DNA of 64,000 nt from Aminobacter sp. HY435 (lineage in GTDB: Bacteria > Pseudomonadota > Alphaproteobacteria > Rhizobiales > Rhizobiaceae), in assembly GCF_027568395.1 (NCBI RefSeq), contig NZ_JANKZL010000003.1:1-64000 (forward strand), in the 5' to 3' direction. A program made the translations under genes and the position numbers. Below the pieces are notes generated by a model, which was not told the DNA's origin, searched no databases, and saw only the letters and a list, made by a program, of their open reading frames with translations. This document shows positions 32,519 through 42,498 of the stretch, piece after piece; positions within the stretch are counted from its first letter, which is position 1, and the number at the start of each line of letters is the position of its first letter.

Positions 32519-33790
32519 CTATTCGAGGTAGCCGCTCGGATCCACGGGCGAGGAATTCTTGCGGACCTCGAAATGCAGCTTCGGTGCGTCGGTCGTGCCG
32601 CTCATGCCCGAAAGCGCAATCTCGTCGCCACGTTTGACCTTCTGGCCACGCTCGACCTTGAGCTGGCTGGCGTGACCATAGACGGTCACAAGGCCATTCT
32701 CGTGCCGCACCAGGACGGTGTTGCCGAACTCCTTCAGTCCGTCGCCGGCATAGATGACGACACCATTTTCAGCGGCCTTGACCGGCGTACCTTCCGGCAC
32801 GGAGATGTCGATACCGTCGTTGGACTTGCCGCCACCCTTGCCGTAGGTCGACACCACGCGGCCGCGAACCGGCCAACGCATGCGGTCGATGCCGGTCGAA
32901 TTGGGCGCGGCTTCGGTCGAAGCCTCGGCCTGTGCCGCAAGATTGTCCTTCTTGGGCGGCGTGTAGGAGGCTACGGCAGGCGCATCGGCCGGCTTGGCGG
33001 CAGCCACTGCGGGCTTGGCCGGCGCCGGCGTGGCGGTCGTCACGGGATCGACCGCTGGCGCTGCCTTGGCGACGGTCGCCGCACCGGCTGAAGGAACCTT
33101 CAGCGTCTGGCCGATTCGTATGCGACCATCCTGCAGACCGTTGGCCTGCTTCAGCGCGGCCGTGGTGACCCCCAGTTTGCCGGCGATGCGATTGAGCGTG
33201 TCGCCTTCAACAACCTTGTAGCCTCCACCCGATCCGGCGGATTTGGCATTGGCAGCGGTGGCGTCGAGCTGTGCCGACGCGGCACCCTCCCTCGCCTTCG
33301 GCGTGCTGGGCAGGACGGCGACCTTGTCACCTGTCGCGGGCAACTGGGCCGGCAGGGGCTTCTTGCCGGCGGCGCCGGGCACCTTCAGCACATTGTCTTG
33401 CGCCTGTGCTGCCTTCGGCTGGGCTGTAGCCACGGTTGCGCTGCGGTCGACGGCCGGAGCCAATGCCGGCGCTTGCGCTGCGTAGACCGGGGCTGGCGCG
33501 GCAGGAGCCGGCAGCGGCTGCGAGGAAACCGGGTCAAGGCTGCCGCGGCTCACCGTGCCGGCGCTCGACGCCGCCAGAGGCGCCGCCTGCGTGCCTGGAT
33601 AAGGCTGAGGCTGCTGCTGATTGATGATCTCGCGCTGATTGGGTGTCGCGCTGGTGAAAATGTCGTCGACACCGCCACCGCCGAATCGCGAGACACTGGA
33701 GCTGCATCCGGCCGCCATGCCGGCAACCAAAAGAACAGCGCCACCGCGCGCCAAAGAGCGTCCATTAGCCTTCAAAATACTGAAACGCAT
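32519..33790 (-). CDS. nlpD: NlpD-like LysM/LytM lipoprotein (degenerate peptidase)
   Basis: A 423-aa outer-membrane lipoprotein (lipobox MAAGC, residues 25-29), a long Ala/Pro-rich linker, one LysM domain (about 195-240, YKVVEGDTLNRIAGKLGV) that binds peptidoglycan, and a C-terminal LytM/M23 domain. The first zinc His is Asn (SNDGIDIS) and the HxH motif is KLH (APKLHFEVR), so it should lack peptidase activity, like E. coli NlpD, which activates the amidase AmiC at division. It follows surE and pcm, the same order as in the E. coli surE-pcm-nlpD cluster. Confidence 0.87.
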   Translation of the reverse strand: MRFSILKANGRSLARGGAVLLVAGMAAGCSSSVSRFGGGGVDDIFTSATPNQREIINQQQPQPYPGTQAAPLAASSAGTVSRGSLDPVSSQPLPAPAAPAPVYAAQAPALAPAVDRSATVATAQPKAAQAQDNVLKVPGAAGKKPLPAQLPATGDKVAVLPSTPKAREGAASAQLDATAANAKSAGSGGGYKVVEGDTLNRIAGKLGVTTAALKQANGLQDGRIRIGQTLKVPSAGAATVAKAAPAVDPVTTATPAPAKPAVAAAKPADAPAVASYTPPKKDNLAAQAEASTEAAPNSTGIDRMRWPVRGRVVSTYGKGGGKSNDGIDISVPEGTPVKAAENGVVIYAGDGLKEFGNTVLVRHENGLVTVYGHASQLKVERGQKVKRGDEIALSGMSGTTDAPKLHFEVRKNSSPVDPSGYLE

Positions 33791-33970
33791 AGCACTGACC
33801 CGCGCTTTTACCCGATACCAACTGGGTATGATTAAAGCGCGTTAATGTTACTGGTCAGTTAAGGGGTGCAAATAAATCGTCGTCATTTTCGCGCACGGAG
33901 AAAGGCACGCGCGCCTCTCTCCCGGACCTGGCGAAACAGCACCGGAAGCAGCGCTCCGACCGTGGAAAAT

Positions 33971-34624
33971 TCAGAGAATGGCGGCGACGCTACGCGCCAG
34001 AGGCTGCAGGCGAACGACGCCGATGTCCTCGCGCTCGAATCGGCTGCCGATCTTGGTCAGCTTGCAAAGCACCTGCTCGCCCTCTTCGGGGCCGATCGGC
34101 GCAATCATCGTGCCGCCGCTCGAAAGCTGCTCGACGAAGGTGCGCGGATAGCTGTCGAACGCCGCCCAGACGACGATGCGGTCGAAGGGGCCCTCGCCCG
34201 GCAGACCATTCGAGCCGTCGGCCTGACGCACCATCGCATTGGAGATGCCGAGCATCTCGAAACGTTGGCGCGCCTGCTCGGTGAGAGTCTTGAAGCGGTC
34301 TACGGTAACGACGCGCGCGGCAAGCCGCGCCATGACAGCCGCACTGTAACCGGTGCCGGTGCCGACCTCGAGCACACGGTTGCCGGGTTCGATGTTCAGG
34401 GCGGCGATGATCGCCGCCTGAACGTCCGCACCTTCGATGGCCTCACCGCACTCGATGGGCAGCATGCGGTCGGACCAGGCCAGCGAATGGAACTGCCCTG
34501 AAATGAACTCGCGCCGCGGCGTCGCCTCGAAGGCTGCGATGAGGTTTTTCGGAACGATGCCGCGCCCACGCAAGCGAAGGAGAAAGGCAGCGAAGCCTTC
34601 ACGGTCGTCCGACATCATGTTCAT
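33971..34624 (-). CDS. pcm: Protein-L-isoaspartate O-methyltransferase
   Basis: A 217-aa SAM-dependent methyltransferase that starts repair of isoaspartyl residues in damaged proteins. It has the conserved RREFI motif near residue 38, the SAM-binding motif [19 protein letters not shown] and the later [12 protein letters not shown] block. The start overlaps the surE stop by 4 bp. A diverged paralogue lies at 60842-61513. Confidence 0.93.
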   Translation of the reverse strand: MNMMSDDREGFAAFLLRLRGRGIVPKNLIAAFEATPRREFISGQFHSLAWSDRMLPIECGEAIEGADVQAAIIAALNIEPGNRVLEVGTGTGYSAAVMARLAARVVTVDRFKTLTEQARQRFEMLGISNAMVRQADGSNGLPGEGPFDRIVVWAAFDSYPRTFVEQLSSGGTMIAPIGPEEGEQVLCKLTKIGSRFEREDIGVVRLQPLARSVAAIL

Positions 34625-35379
34625 GCGATAGCCTTGGCCAATTGATCGCGCAGTTCATGGGCCGTCATGTCGAGCTTCAGCGGCGTGACGGAAATCTGCC
34701 TGTTGCGCACGGCGTGGAGATCTGTGCCCGGCTTGAGGTCCGGCTCCTCGCGGCCAAAGCGCAGCCAATAGTATGGCAGGCTGCGGCCATCGCGGCGCTC
34801 CTCGACCCAGATGCCGTAGGACAGCTTGCCCTGGCTGGCGACAACGGGACCAGTCACCTCTTGTGGCGGGCAGTTGGGGAAGTTGACGTTGAGCAGCACG
34901 CCGATCGGCAGTTCCGTGGCGATCAGCTTGCGCAGCAGGTCGGGCGCCAGCGCCTCGGCCGTTTCATAGGGCACGATGCGCTCGTCGTTTTCGTAGACAT
35001 AGGCCTGGCTCAGCGCGATCGAGCGGATGCCGATCAGCGCGCCTTCCATGGCGCCGGCAACCGTGCCCGAATAGGTCACGTCGTCGGCGACGTTGAGGCC
35101 CGAATTGATGCCAGACAGGATCAGGTCCGGCGGCTCCGGCAGGATCTTGCGCGCGCCCATGATGACGCAATCGGTCGGCGTGCCGTTCACCGCGTAGTGC
35201 TTGTCGCTGATCTTGCGCAGCCGCAGCGGCTCTGAGATCGACAGCGAATGCGCGTAGCCCGACTGGTCGGTCTCGGGCGCCACCACCCAGACATCATCGG
35301 ACAGCTGGTTGGCGATCCGCTCCAGGACGGCTAGGCCCTCGGCGTGGATGCCGTCATCGTTGGTCAGCAAAATGCGCAT
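34621..35379 (-). CDS. surE: 5'/3'-nucleotidase SurE
   Basis: A 252-aa metal-dependent nucleotidase with the N-terminal [14 protein letters not shown] (metal Asp-Asp) and conserved [12 protein letters not shown] and [25 protein letters not shown]. It is coupled to pcm by a 4-bp overlap, and serS ends 1 bp upstream. It hydrolyses nucleoside monophosphates and possibly short polyphosphate in stress survival. Confidence 0.95.
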   Translation of the reverse strand: MRILLTNDDGIHAEGLAVLERIANQLSDDVWVVAPETDQSGYAHSLSISEPLRLRKISDKHYAVNGTPTDCVIMGARKILPEPPDLILSGINSGLNVADDVTYSGTVAGAMEGALIGIRSIALSQAYVYENDERIVPYETAEALAPDLLRKLIATELPIGVLLNVNFPNCPPQEVTGPVVASQGKLSYGIWVEERRDGRSLPYYWLRFGREEPDLKPGTDLHAVRNRQISVTPLKLDMTAHELRDQLAKAIA

Positions 35380-35380
35380 G

Positions 35381-36685
<1,305 letters not shown>

Positions 36686-36742
36686 TTAAAAAGTTTCCGG
36701 TCGCGGCGGTTGTCGAAACGACCGCGACGGCGGATCAAGCTG

Positions 36743-37633
36743 TCAGCCGGCGTTGGTGCCGCTGCCTGTGCCTTCGAGCGGGGCTGGTGCTGCTTGCGTC
36801 TGCTGATCGGCCGGGGTGTCACCCGCGTTCTGCGTCTCGCTCGCCACGCGCTCCTGCTCGCGCTTCTTCTCGATCATCCGGGCGGTCCAGATGGAAATCT
36901 CGTAAAGAAGGATCGTGGGAAGGGCAAGGCCGATCTGGCTGACCGGGTCCGGCGGGGTCAGAACCGCTGCCACCACAAACGCAATGACGATCGCCCATTT
37001 GCGCTTGTCGGCGAGCCCCTGCGAGCTGACCATGCCTACCCGCGCCATCAGCGTGGTGACGACCGGAAGCTGGAACACCAGGCCGAAGGAAAAGATCAGC
37101 GTCATGATGAGGCTGAGATACTCCGACACCTTGGGCAGCAGCGAAATCTGGACCTCGTTTTCGCCGCCCGTCTGCTGCATGGCGAGGAAGAACCACATCA
37201 CCATCGGCGTGAAGAAGAAATAGACCAGCGCCGCGCCCATCAAAAACAGGATCGGAGATGCGATCAGGAACGGCAGGAAGGCAGAGCGCTCGTTCTTGTA
37301 CAGGCCGGGTGCGATGAACTTGTAGATCTGCGTGGCAATCAGCGGGAATGCGATCACCAGGCCGCCGAACATGGCCAGCTTGATCTGGGTGAAGAAGAAT
37401 TCCTGCGGCGCGGTGTAGATCAGCTCGACCTTGTGCGGGTCGAGTCCGGCCCAGCTTGTCGCCCATTTGAACGGGATGACCAGCAGGTTGAACAGCTGCT
37501 TGGCAAAGAAGAAGCAGACCAGGAAGGCGACAAAAAAGCCACCGATGGACCACATCAGCCTGGTGCGCAGCTCGATGAGATGCTCGATCAGCGGGGCCGA
37601 TGACTTTTCGATCTCGTCGTCTTCACCGCTCAC
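36743..37633 (-). CDS. tatC: Sec-independent translocase subunit TatC
   Basis: A 296-aa polytopic protein with six membrane helices that binds twin-arginine signal peptides. The conserved cytoplasmic start LIEHLIELRTRL contains the signal-binding Glu. Two further conserved stretches, FSFGLVFQLPVV and VLTPPDPVSQIGLALPTILLYE, are also present. A 40-residue C-terminal tail is charged and Thr/Ala-rich. The first codons overlap the tatB end by 4 bp. Confidence 0.96.
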   Translation of the reverse strand: MSGEDDEIEKSSAPLIEHLIELRTRLMWSIGGFFVAFLVCFFFAKQLFNLLVIPFKWATSWAGLDPHKVELIYTAPQEFFFTQIKLAMFGGLVIAFPLIATQIYKFIAPGLYKNERSAFLPFLIASPILFLMGAALVYFFFTPMVMWFFLAMQQTGGENEVQISLLPKVSEYLSLIMTLIFSFGLVFQLPVVTTLMARVGMVSSQGLADKRKWAIVIAFVVAAVLTPPDPVSQIGLALPTILLYEISIWTARMIEKKREQERVASETQNAGDTPADQQTQAAPAPLEGTGSGTNAG

Positions 37634-38325
37634 GAGGACTTCCCTGCTTTGGTCGTCGTCTTTGCGACGGTCTTCTTGGGCGCGCCGGGCTTGGCGGCCA
37701 CTGATTTGGCGTCAACCGTCCCGGGTGCCGCAGCCTTTGCCGGCGCAGCGCTCGACTTGGCTTTGGCCGCCGGTTTGGCCACAGCCGCCGGCTTGGGCTT
37801 GGCCGGCGCCTTCGGCTTGACAGAAGCTTCCGTCTTGGCGGCAGCGGCCACAGCAGGCTGGGGCACGGGCGTCGACCTGACCTCGCCTGCCGGGAACACC
37901 GGCGGCTCGGGCATGGCCTGCGGCCCGGCAAGGTCGGGCATTGCCGTCGCGCCATTCTTCAATGGCTCGGCCGGATGCACGTCGGCTGCCGCAGTATCCG
38001 CGGATGCCGCGGGCTGCGACGGCTTCATCGCCGAATCGAAGCCGGCGCGCACGTCGGCTGCCGCCTGCTCGAACGGGTTGAGCTGCTTCCGGATCTGCTG
38101 AGCCGGGTTCAGGCTGCGCAGATCATCGACCGTCTTCTTGACGTCGTCGAGCTCCGCCTCCTTCAGCGCGTCGTTGAACTGGCGCTGGAAATCGCCAGCC
38201 ATCGAACGCGCTTTCGCCGTCATCCGCCCGATGGTGCGGAGCATCTTGGGCAAATCCTTGGGGCCGACGACCACGATCATCACGACCGCGATCACCAGCA
38301 TTTCGGTCCAGCCGATTTCAAACAT
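37630..38325 (-). CDS. tatB: Sec-independent translocase subunit TatB
   Basis: A 231-aa protein with the N-terminal hinge MFEIGWTEMLVIAVVMIVVVGPKDLP (one helix, then GPK-P), an amphipathic helix with RTIGRMTAKARSMAGDFQ, and a long Ala/Pro/Lys-rich tail of over 100 residues. Together with TatC it forms the receptor complex. Rhizobial TatB proteins commonly carry such tails. Confidence 0.94.
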   Translation of the reverse strand: MFEIGWTEMLVIAVVMIVVVGPKDLPKMLRTIGRMTAKARSMAGDFQRQFNDALKEAELDDVKKTVDDLRSLNPAQQIRKQLNPFEQAAADVRAGFDSAMKPSQPAASADTAAADVHPAEPLKNGATAMPDLAGPQAMPEPPVFPAGEVRSTPVPQPAVAAAAKTEASVKPKAPAKPKPAAVAKPAAKAKSSAAPAKAAAPGTVDAKSVAAKPGAPKKTVAKTTTKAGKSS

Positions 38326-38357
38326 GTCGGTGCGATCCGGCTAGCAAGAGATGACGG

Positions 38358-38576
38358 TCAGCTCTTGCTGGCCTTTTCCTTGGTCGAGTTCACGGTCTCG
38401 TCGTTGCGGTGCTCAACCGTCTTGGAGTCATCGGCTTCGTCGTCCGACATACCCTTCTTGAAGCTCTTGATGCCCTTGGCCATGTCGCCCATCAGCTCGG
38501 GAATCTTGCCGCGGCCAAACAGCAGCAGCACGACGACCAGCACGATCAGCCAGTGCCAGATAGAAAAGGATCCCAT
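38358..38576 (-). CDS. tatA: Sec-independent translocase subunit TatA
   Basis: A 72-aa protein: [42 protein letters not shown]-type start (one helix, FGRGKIPE hinge, amphipathic helix), then an acidic tail. It makes the pore of the Tat system and is first in the tatABC operon. Confidence 0.95.
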   Translation of the reverse strand: MGSFSIWHWLIVLVVVLLLFGRGKIPELMGDMAKGIKSFKKGMSDDEADDSKTVEHRNDETVNSTKEKASKS

Positions 38577-38621
38577 TGAACTCTCTTTCGAACTGTTTCG
38601 AACTGTTACCCTGCGATTGAT

Positions 38622-39725
38622 CTAGGCTCTTTCGCTTCCGGATTCAAACACTAGAACATCGGCTTTCCGAAGCGACAGCCATATATCACGAGCTTTTGCG
38701 GACAAAGCGCCGCAGCGTACGCGTGCCCTCACCGGCTTCTCGGCTCCAGGCACGGCAAGCTCCAGCAACTCGACGACGCCGAGATAGCGCCGGGAGACGA
38801 TGCGCGCCTGTGTTTCGCCGGCCGTTTCGTCGACATCGATGCCGGTAAGACGCACGGCCACCGATACATCGGTGCCATTGGCGATTTCGGTCGAAACCTC
38901 GCCGACCGGCGTATCGGCGTATCCACCAGCGACCTTCGCCGAGAACACGTTCAGCTCTGAAAAGAAGCCGGCAACGAAGAGATTTTCGGGCCGAAGGTAG
39001 AGATCTTCGGCCTTGCCTGCCTGTACGAGCCTGCCGTCTTTCAGCAATGCGATGCGATCGCCCATGCGCATCGCCTCTTCAGCATCGTGGGTCACGACTA
39101 TGGCGGTAGCGCGGCTTTCGCGCAGGATCGCCAACGTTTCGGCCCGGACCGAGTCCTTGAGCCGCGAATCGAGGCCGGAAAACGGCTCGTCCATGAGCAG
39201 GACCGCCGGGCGCGGAGCGAGCGCCCGCGCCAGCGCAACGCGCTGCTGCTCGCCGCCAGACAGGGCATGCGGGTAGTTGTCGGCGTAGTGCTCGAGTCCG
39301 ACGCGGGCCAACGCGATCAGCGCTTCCTTGCGGCTTTCCTCGCGCGACAAGGCGGTCAAGCCGAAGCGAACATTGTCGAGAATGGTCAGATGCGGAAACA
39401 ACGCGAAATCCTGGAAAACCAAGCCGATCGAGCGCTGTTCCGGCGGCAAGAACACGGACGGTCCGGCGATTTCCCTGCCATTGAGCCGCACGCTGCCGGA
39501 GTTCTGCGCCTCGATGCCCGCCGCGATCCTGAGCAGCGTGGTCTTGCCCGAGCCCGATGGCCCGAGCAGGCACAGCACCTCGCCCGGCTCGGCCGCAAGG
39601 CTGACGTCACGCAGCGTTTCGGCGCCGTTGGCGAAGGAATGGCGAATGTTCTCGAACGCCAGGCGCGCGGCAAAAGTAACCCCCGCCGTCACGCGGGATG
39701 CCGTCTGGGCTTGATTGGTCGTCAC
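38622..39725 (-). CDS. ABC transporter ATP-binding protein (FbpC/PotA-like)
   Basis: A 367-aa importer ATPase with Walker A GPSGSGKTTLL, Q-loop VFQDFALFPH, signature LSGGEQQRVALARAL, Walker B VLLMDEPFSGLD, H-loop VTHDAEEA and a C-terminal TOBE region. It resembles iron(III) or spermidine importer subunits. I choose the GTG at 39725 because GGAGG lies 8 nt upstream; an ATG 30 bp earlier is possible. No permease or binding-protein gene is adjacent; it stands alone between scpB and tatA, so its partners must be elsewhere. Confidence 0.85.
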   Translation of the reverse strand: MTTNQAQTASRVTAGVTFAARLAFENIRHSFANGAETLRDVSLAAEPGEVLCLLGPSGSGKTTLLRIAAGIEAQNSGSVRLNGREIAGPSVFLPPEQRSIGLVFQDFALFPHLTILDNVRFGLTALSREESRKEALIALARVGLEHYADNYPHALSGGEQQRVALARALAPRPAVLLMDEPFSGLDSRLKDSVRAETLAILRESRATAIVVTHDAEEAMRMGDRIALLKDGRLVQAGKAEDLYLRPENLFVAGFFSELNVFSAKVAGGYADTPVGEVSTEIANGTDVSVAVRLTGIDVDETAGETQARIVSRRYLGVVELLELAVPGAEKPVRARVRCGALSAKARDIWLSLRKADVLVFESGSERA

Positions 39726-39764
39726 AGGATGGACCTCCGGGGGCCGGTTCCACACCGGCGCGGG

Positions 39765-40499
39765 TCAATCATCTGTGACGCGGGGTGTCAACAGGCCAAG
39801 CTCTTCGAGATCGATGTCCGTCAACGGATCTTCGTCCTCGGTAAGCACATCCGTATCGGATGGCGGTAGCGGCACCGAGAACCCGGGCGGCATGCGGGTG
39901 GACAACAGCCCTGCCCCCTTCAGCTCTTCGATACCCGGCAGGTCGCGGATTTCCTCCAGGCCGAAATGGTCGAGGAAGCCCTCGGTCGTGCCATAGGTTA
40001 CCGGACGGCCGGGGGTCTTGCGCCGTCCGCGCATGCGCACCCATTCGGTTTCCATCAGCGTATCGAGCGTACCCTTGGAAGTCTCGACGCCCCTGATGTC
40101 CTCTATCTCGGCGCGGGTCACCGGCTGATGGTAGGCGATCACCGACAGCACCTCGAGGGCGGCGCGCGACAGCTTCTTCTGCTGCACCGTGTCGCGGCTC
40201 ATCAGGAACGCCAGGTCGCCGGCGGTGCGGAACGCCCAGGCATCGGCAATCCTGACGAGATTGACCCCGCGACGTTCGTAGATGCGCTGCAGCTCGACCA
40301 TCGCTTCGCGCACATCGACGCCTTCGGGCAGCCGCGCGGTCAGTTGCCGCTCGCTGACGGGGCTCGCGCTGGCGAAGACGATCGCCTCGGCCATCCGCAC
40401 GGCTTCGGCCAGATGGAGCCGGGCGGCAGGATTCTGGTTGACGGTCTCGCCGTCATCGCCTTCGAGCGAAAACGGGACCACGTTTGATCCTTCGTTCAT
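39765..40499 (-). CDS. scpB: Segregation and condensation protein B
   Basis: A 244-aa kleisin-associated subunit of the SMC-ScpAB condensin, with two winged-helix domains: RMAEAIVFASASPVSERQLTARL and LSRAALEVLSVIAYHQPVTRAEIEDIRG. The acidic C-terminus (about 35 residues) is extra. The ATG overlaps the scpA stop (ATGA), so the two are coupled. Confidence 0.93.
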   Translation of the reverse strand: MNEGSNVVPFSLEGDDGETVNQNPAARLHLAEAVRMAEAIVFASASPVSERQLTARLPEGVDVREAMVELQRIYERRGVNLVRIADAWAFRTAGDLAFLMSRDTVQQKKLSRAALEVLSVIAYHQPVTRAEIEDIRGVETSKGTLDTLMETEWVRMRGRRKTPGRPVTYGTTEGFLDHFGLEEIRDLPGIEELKGAGLLSTRMPPGFSVPLPPSDTDVLTEDEDPLTDIDLEELGLLTPRVTDD

Positions 40500-41338
40500 G
40501 AAGCACCTTCGGTCTGCACACCGGCAGGCTGGCGCTCGCGCAGGTATATCGGCGCAAACGCTTCGTGCTGGCGGATTTCGACGCTGCCGTCGCGGACCAT
40601 TTCGAGGCTGGCGGCAAAGGAACTGGCGATCGCCGTCCGGCGCTCCTCCGGTCCGGTCATGTAGCGGATCAGGAAATGGTCGAGCGCGGCCCAGTCCTTC
40701 AGCTCGCCAACCATGCGCATGAGGATGTCGCGCGCCTGCTTGAGCGACCACACGCCGCGCTTGGCGATCTGGACGTTGGTGATGGCCTGGCGCTGGCGCT
40801 GTCCGGCATAGGCGCTCAAAAGGTCGTAGAGCGACGCGGAATACTCGTTGCGCTTGTCGATGATGACCATTTCCGGCGCGCCACGCTGGAACACGTCGCG
40901 CCCGAGCCGATTGCGGTTGACGAGACGGGCTGCCGCATCGCGCATCGCTTCGAGCCGCTTGAGGCGGAATTGCAGGACCGCTGCCAGTTCCTCGCCGCTT
41001 TCGCCTTCATCGCCCGGCATCTTGGGAATCAGCAGCTTCGACTTGAGGAAGGCGAGCCATGCCGCCATGACCAGGTAGTCGGCGGCCAGTTCGAGCCGCA
41101 GCGCCCTGGCTTGCGATACAAACGCGAGATATTGCTCGACCAATGCGAGGATGGAAATGCGCGAGAGGTCCACCCTCTGGCTGCGCGCGAGGTGCAGCAA
41201 CAGATCAAGCGGGCCTTCGAAGCCGGCGACGTCGACGACCAGCGACGGATCGTCGGTGGTTCGATCCTCGACGTTCTCCGCCCACAGGCGGTCCATCGGT
41301 GCGGGCTTAGCAGCCTTGCTTTCCAATGCGTCCGCCAA
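40496..41338 (-). CDS. scpA: Segregation and condensation protein A (kleisin)
   Basis: A 280-aa kleisin bridging the SMC heads: EGPLDLLLHLARSQRVDLSRISI at about residues 40-62, ADYLVMAAWLAFLKSKLLIP, and a C-terminal winged helix. It lies between nagZ and scpB, the usual arrangement in Rhizobiales. Confidence 0.94.
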   Translation of the reverse strand: MADALESKAAKPAPMDRLWAENVEDRTTDDPSLVVDVAGFEGPLDLLLHLARSQRVDLSRISILALVEQYLAFVSQARALRLELAADYLVMAAWLAFLKSKLLIPKMPGDEGESGEELAAVLQFRLKRLEAMRDAAARLVNRNRLGRDVFQRGAPEMVIIDKRNEYSASLYDLLSAYAGQRQRQAITNVQIAKRGVWSLKQARDILMRMVGELKDWAALDHFLIRYMTGPEERRTAIASSFAASLEMVRDGSVEIRQHEAFAPIYLRERQPAGVQTEGAS

Positions 41339-41361
41339 AATGGTGCCTTCTCGTTGAGAGG

Positions 41362-42381
41362 CTAAGCAACTGCCTCGAAAAATTGTCCGAATTCCGCCCG
41401 CAGCGACACTTCGTCGTGACCATCGCCCGCCTTCACCGCGGCCAGCGCCTTTTCGGCGCGTTCAAGTGGCTTGCCGGTCAGCGCGGTGGCCCGCGAGGCG
41501 ATGCCCTCCATCTCCTCCATCACGCCATTGCAGTGAAGGACAAGATCGACCCCCGCCGCAAGGATTGCCGCCGATTTTGACGGGAAATCCCCAGAAAGCG
41601 CCTTCATCGAAGTGTCGTCGCTGACCAGAAGCCCGTCAAAGCCGATCTCGCCGCGCACGATCTCCTCTACCACCTTGCGCGAGGTGGTTGCAGGGTTGTG
41701 CGGATCTACGGCGCTGAAGATGACATGCGCGGTCATGGCGATCGGCAGATGGTTGAGCGACTTGAACGGCGCGAAATCGTGCGCGCGCAATTCATCGAGC
41801 GGCGTATCGACCGTCGGCAACTCGAAATGCGTGTCGGCGAAGGCGCGGCCATGGCCGGGAATGTGTTTCATGACGGGCAGGATGCCACCCGACAAAAGAC
41901 CTTCGGCGGCCGCGCGCCCGAGCGCTGCAACAGTTGTTGGGTCCTGGCCATAGGCGCGTGCGCCGATCACCTCGCTCGCCCCTTCCACCGGCACGTCGAG
42001 AACGGGCAGGCAGTCGGCGGTAATGCCATAACGCGCCAGATCGAAGGCATGCAGACTGGCATGCAGCCATGTGGCGCGCAGTCCGGCTTCGCGGTCGCTG
42101 CGATAGAGCGCGCCGAGCGCGCCGCCGGCAGGGTAGTTCGGCGCCAGCGGCGGACGCAGGCGCTGAACCCTTCCGCCTTCCTGGTCGATGAACACAGGCG
42201 CTTCGGGCCGGCCGACGCTGTCGCGCATGGAGGCGACCAGATCGCGGATCTGCTCCGGCTCCTTGACGTTGCGGGCGAAGAGAATGAAGCCCCATGGCCG
42301 CTCACGGCGATAGAAGGCCACTTCTTCGGGGGTGAGCGACAGGCCAGCGCAGCCAAGGATGATGGACTTTGATTCGGTCAT
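41362..42381 (-). CDS. nagZ: Beta-N-acetylhexosaminidase NagZ (GH3)
   Basis: A 339-aa cytosolic glycosidase that removes GlcNAc from GlcNAc-anhydroMurNAc peptides in peptidoglycan recycling. It has DQEGGRVQRLRPP, the catalytic loop KHIPGHGRAFADTH (His-Asp dyad) and the nucleophile in LLVSDDTSMKAL. It starts MTESKSIILGCAG and is 24 bp upstream of scpA, with the SPOR protein gene before it. Confidence 0.95.
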   Translation of the reverse strand: MTESKSIILGCAGLSLTPEEVAFYRRERPWGFILFARNVKEPEQIRDLVASMRDSVGRPEAPVFIDQEGGRVQRLRPPLAPNYPAGGALGALYRSDREAGLRATWLHASLHAFDLARYGITADCLPVLDVPVEGASEVIGARAYGQDPTTVAALGRAAAEGLLSGGILPVMKHIPGHGRAFADTHFELPTVDTPLDELRAHDFAPFKSLNHLPIAMTAHVIFSAVDPHNPATTSRKVVEEIVRGEIGFDGLLVSDDTSMKALSGDFPSKSAAILAAGVDLVLHCNGVMEEMEGIASRATALTGKPLERAEKALAAVKAGDGHDEVSLRAEFGQFFEAVA

Positions 42382-42452
42382 GACGGGAGCTTAGCGCCTT
42401 TTTCAAAGGGATAGAATCGGCCGTGGCTTGCGAAACCGGGCCAGAAACGAAA

Positions 42453-42475
42453 ACGGCGCAGCCAAGCCGCGCCGT
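42453..42475 (-). terminator. Intrinsic terminator after the SPOR-protein gene
   Basis: Stem ACGGCGC/GCGCCGT around a short loop 24 bp after the stop codon, followed on the minus strand by TTTTCGTTTC. It separates the SPOR gene from nagZ. Confidence 0.65.
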
Positions 42476-42498
42476 CCTCGATCTTTTTTGCCGGGAAC

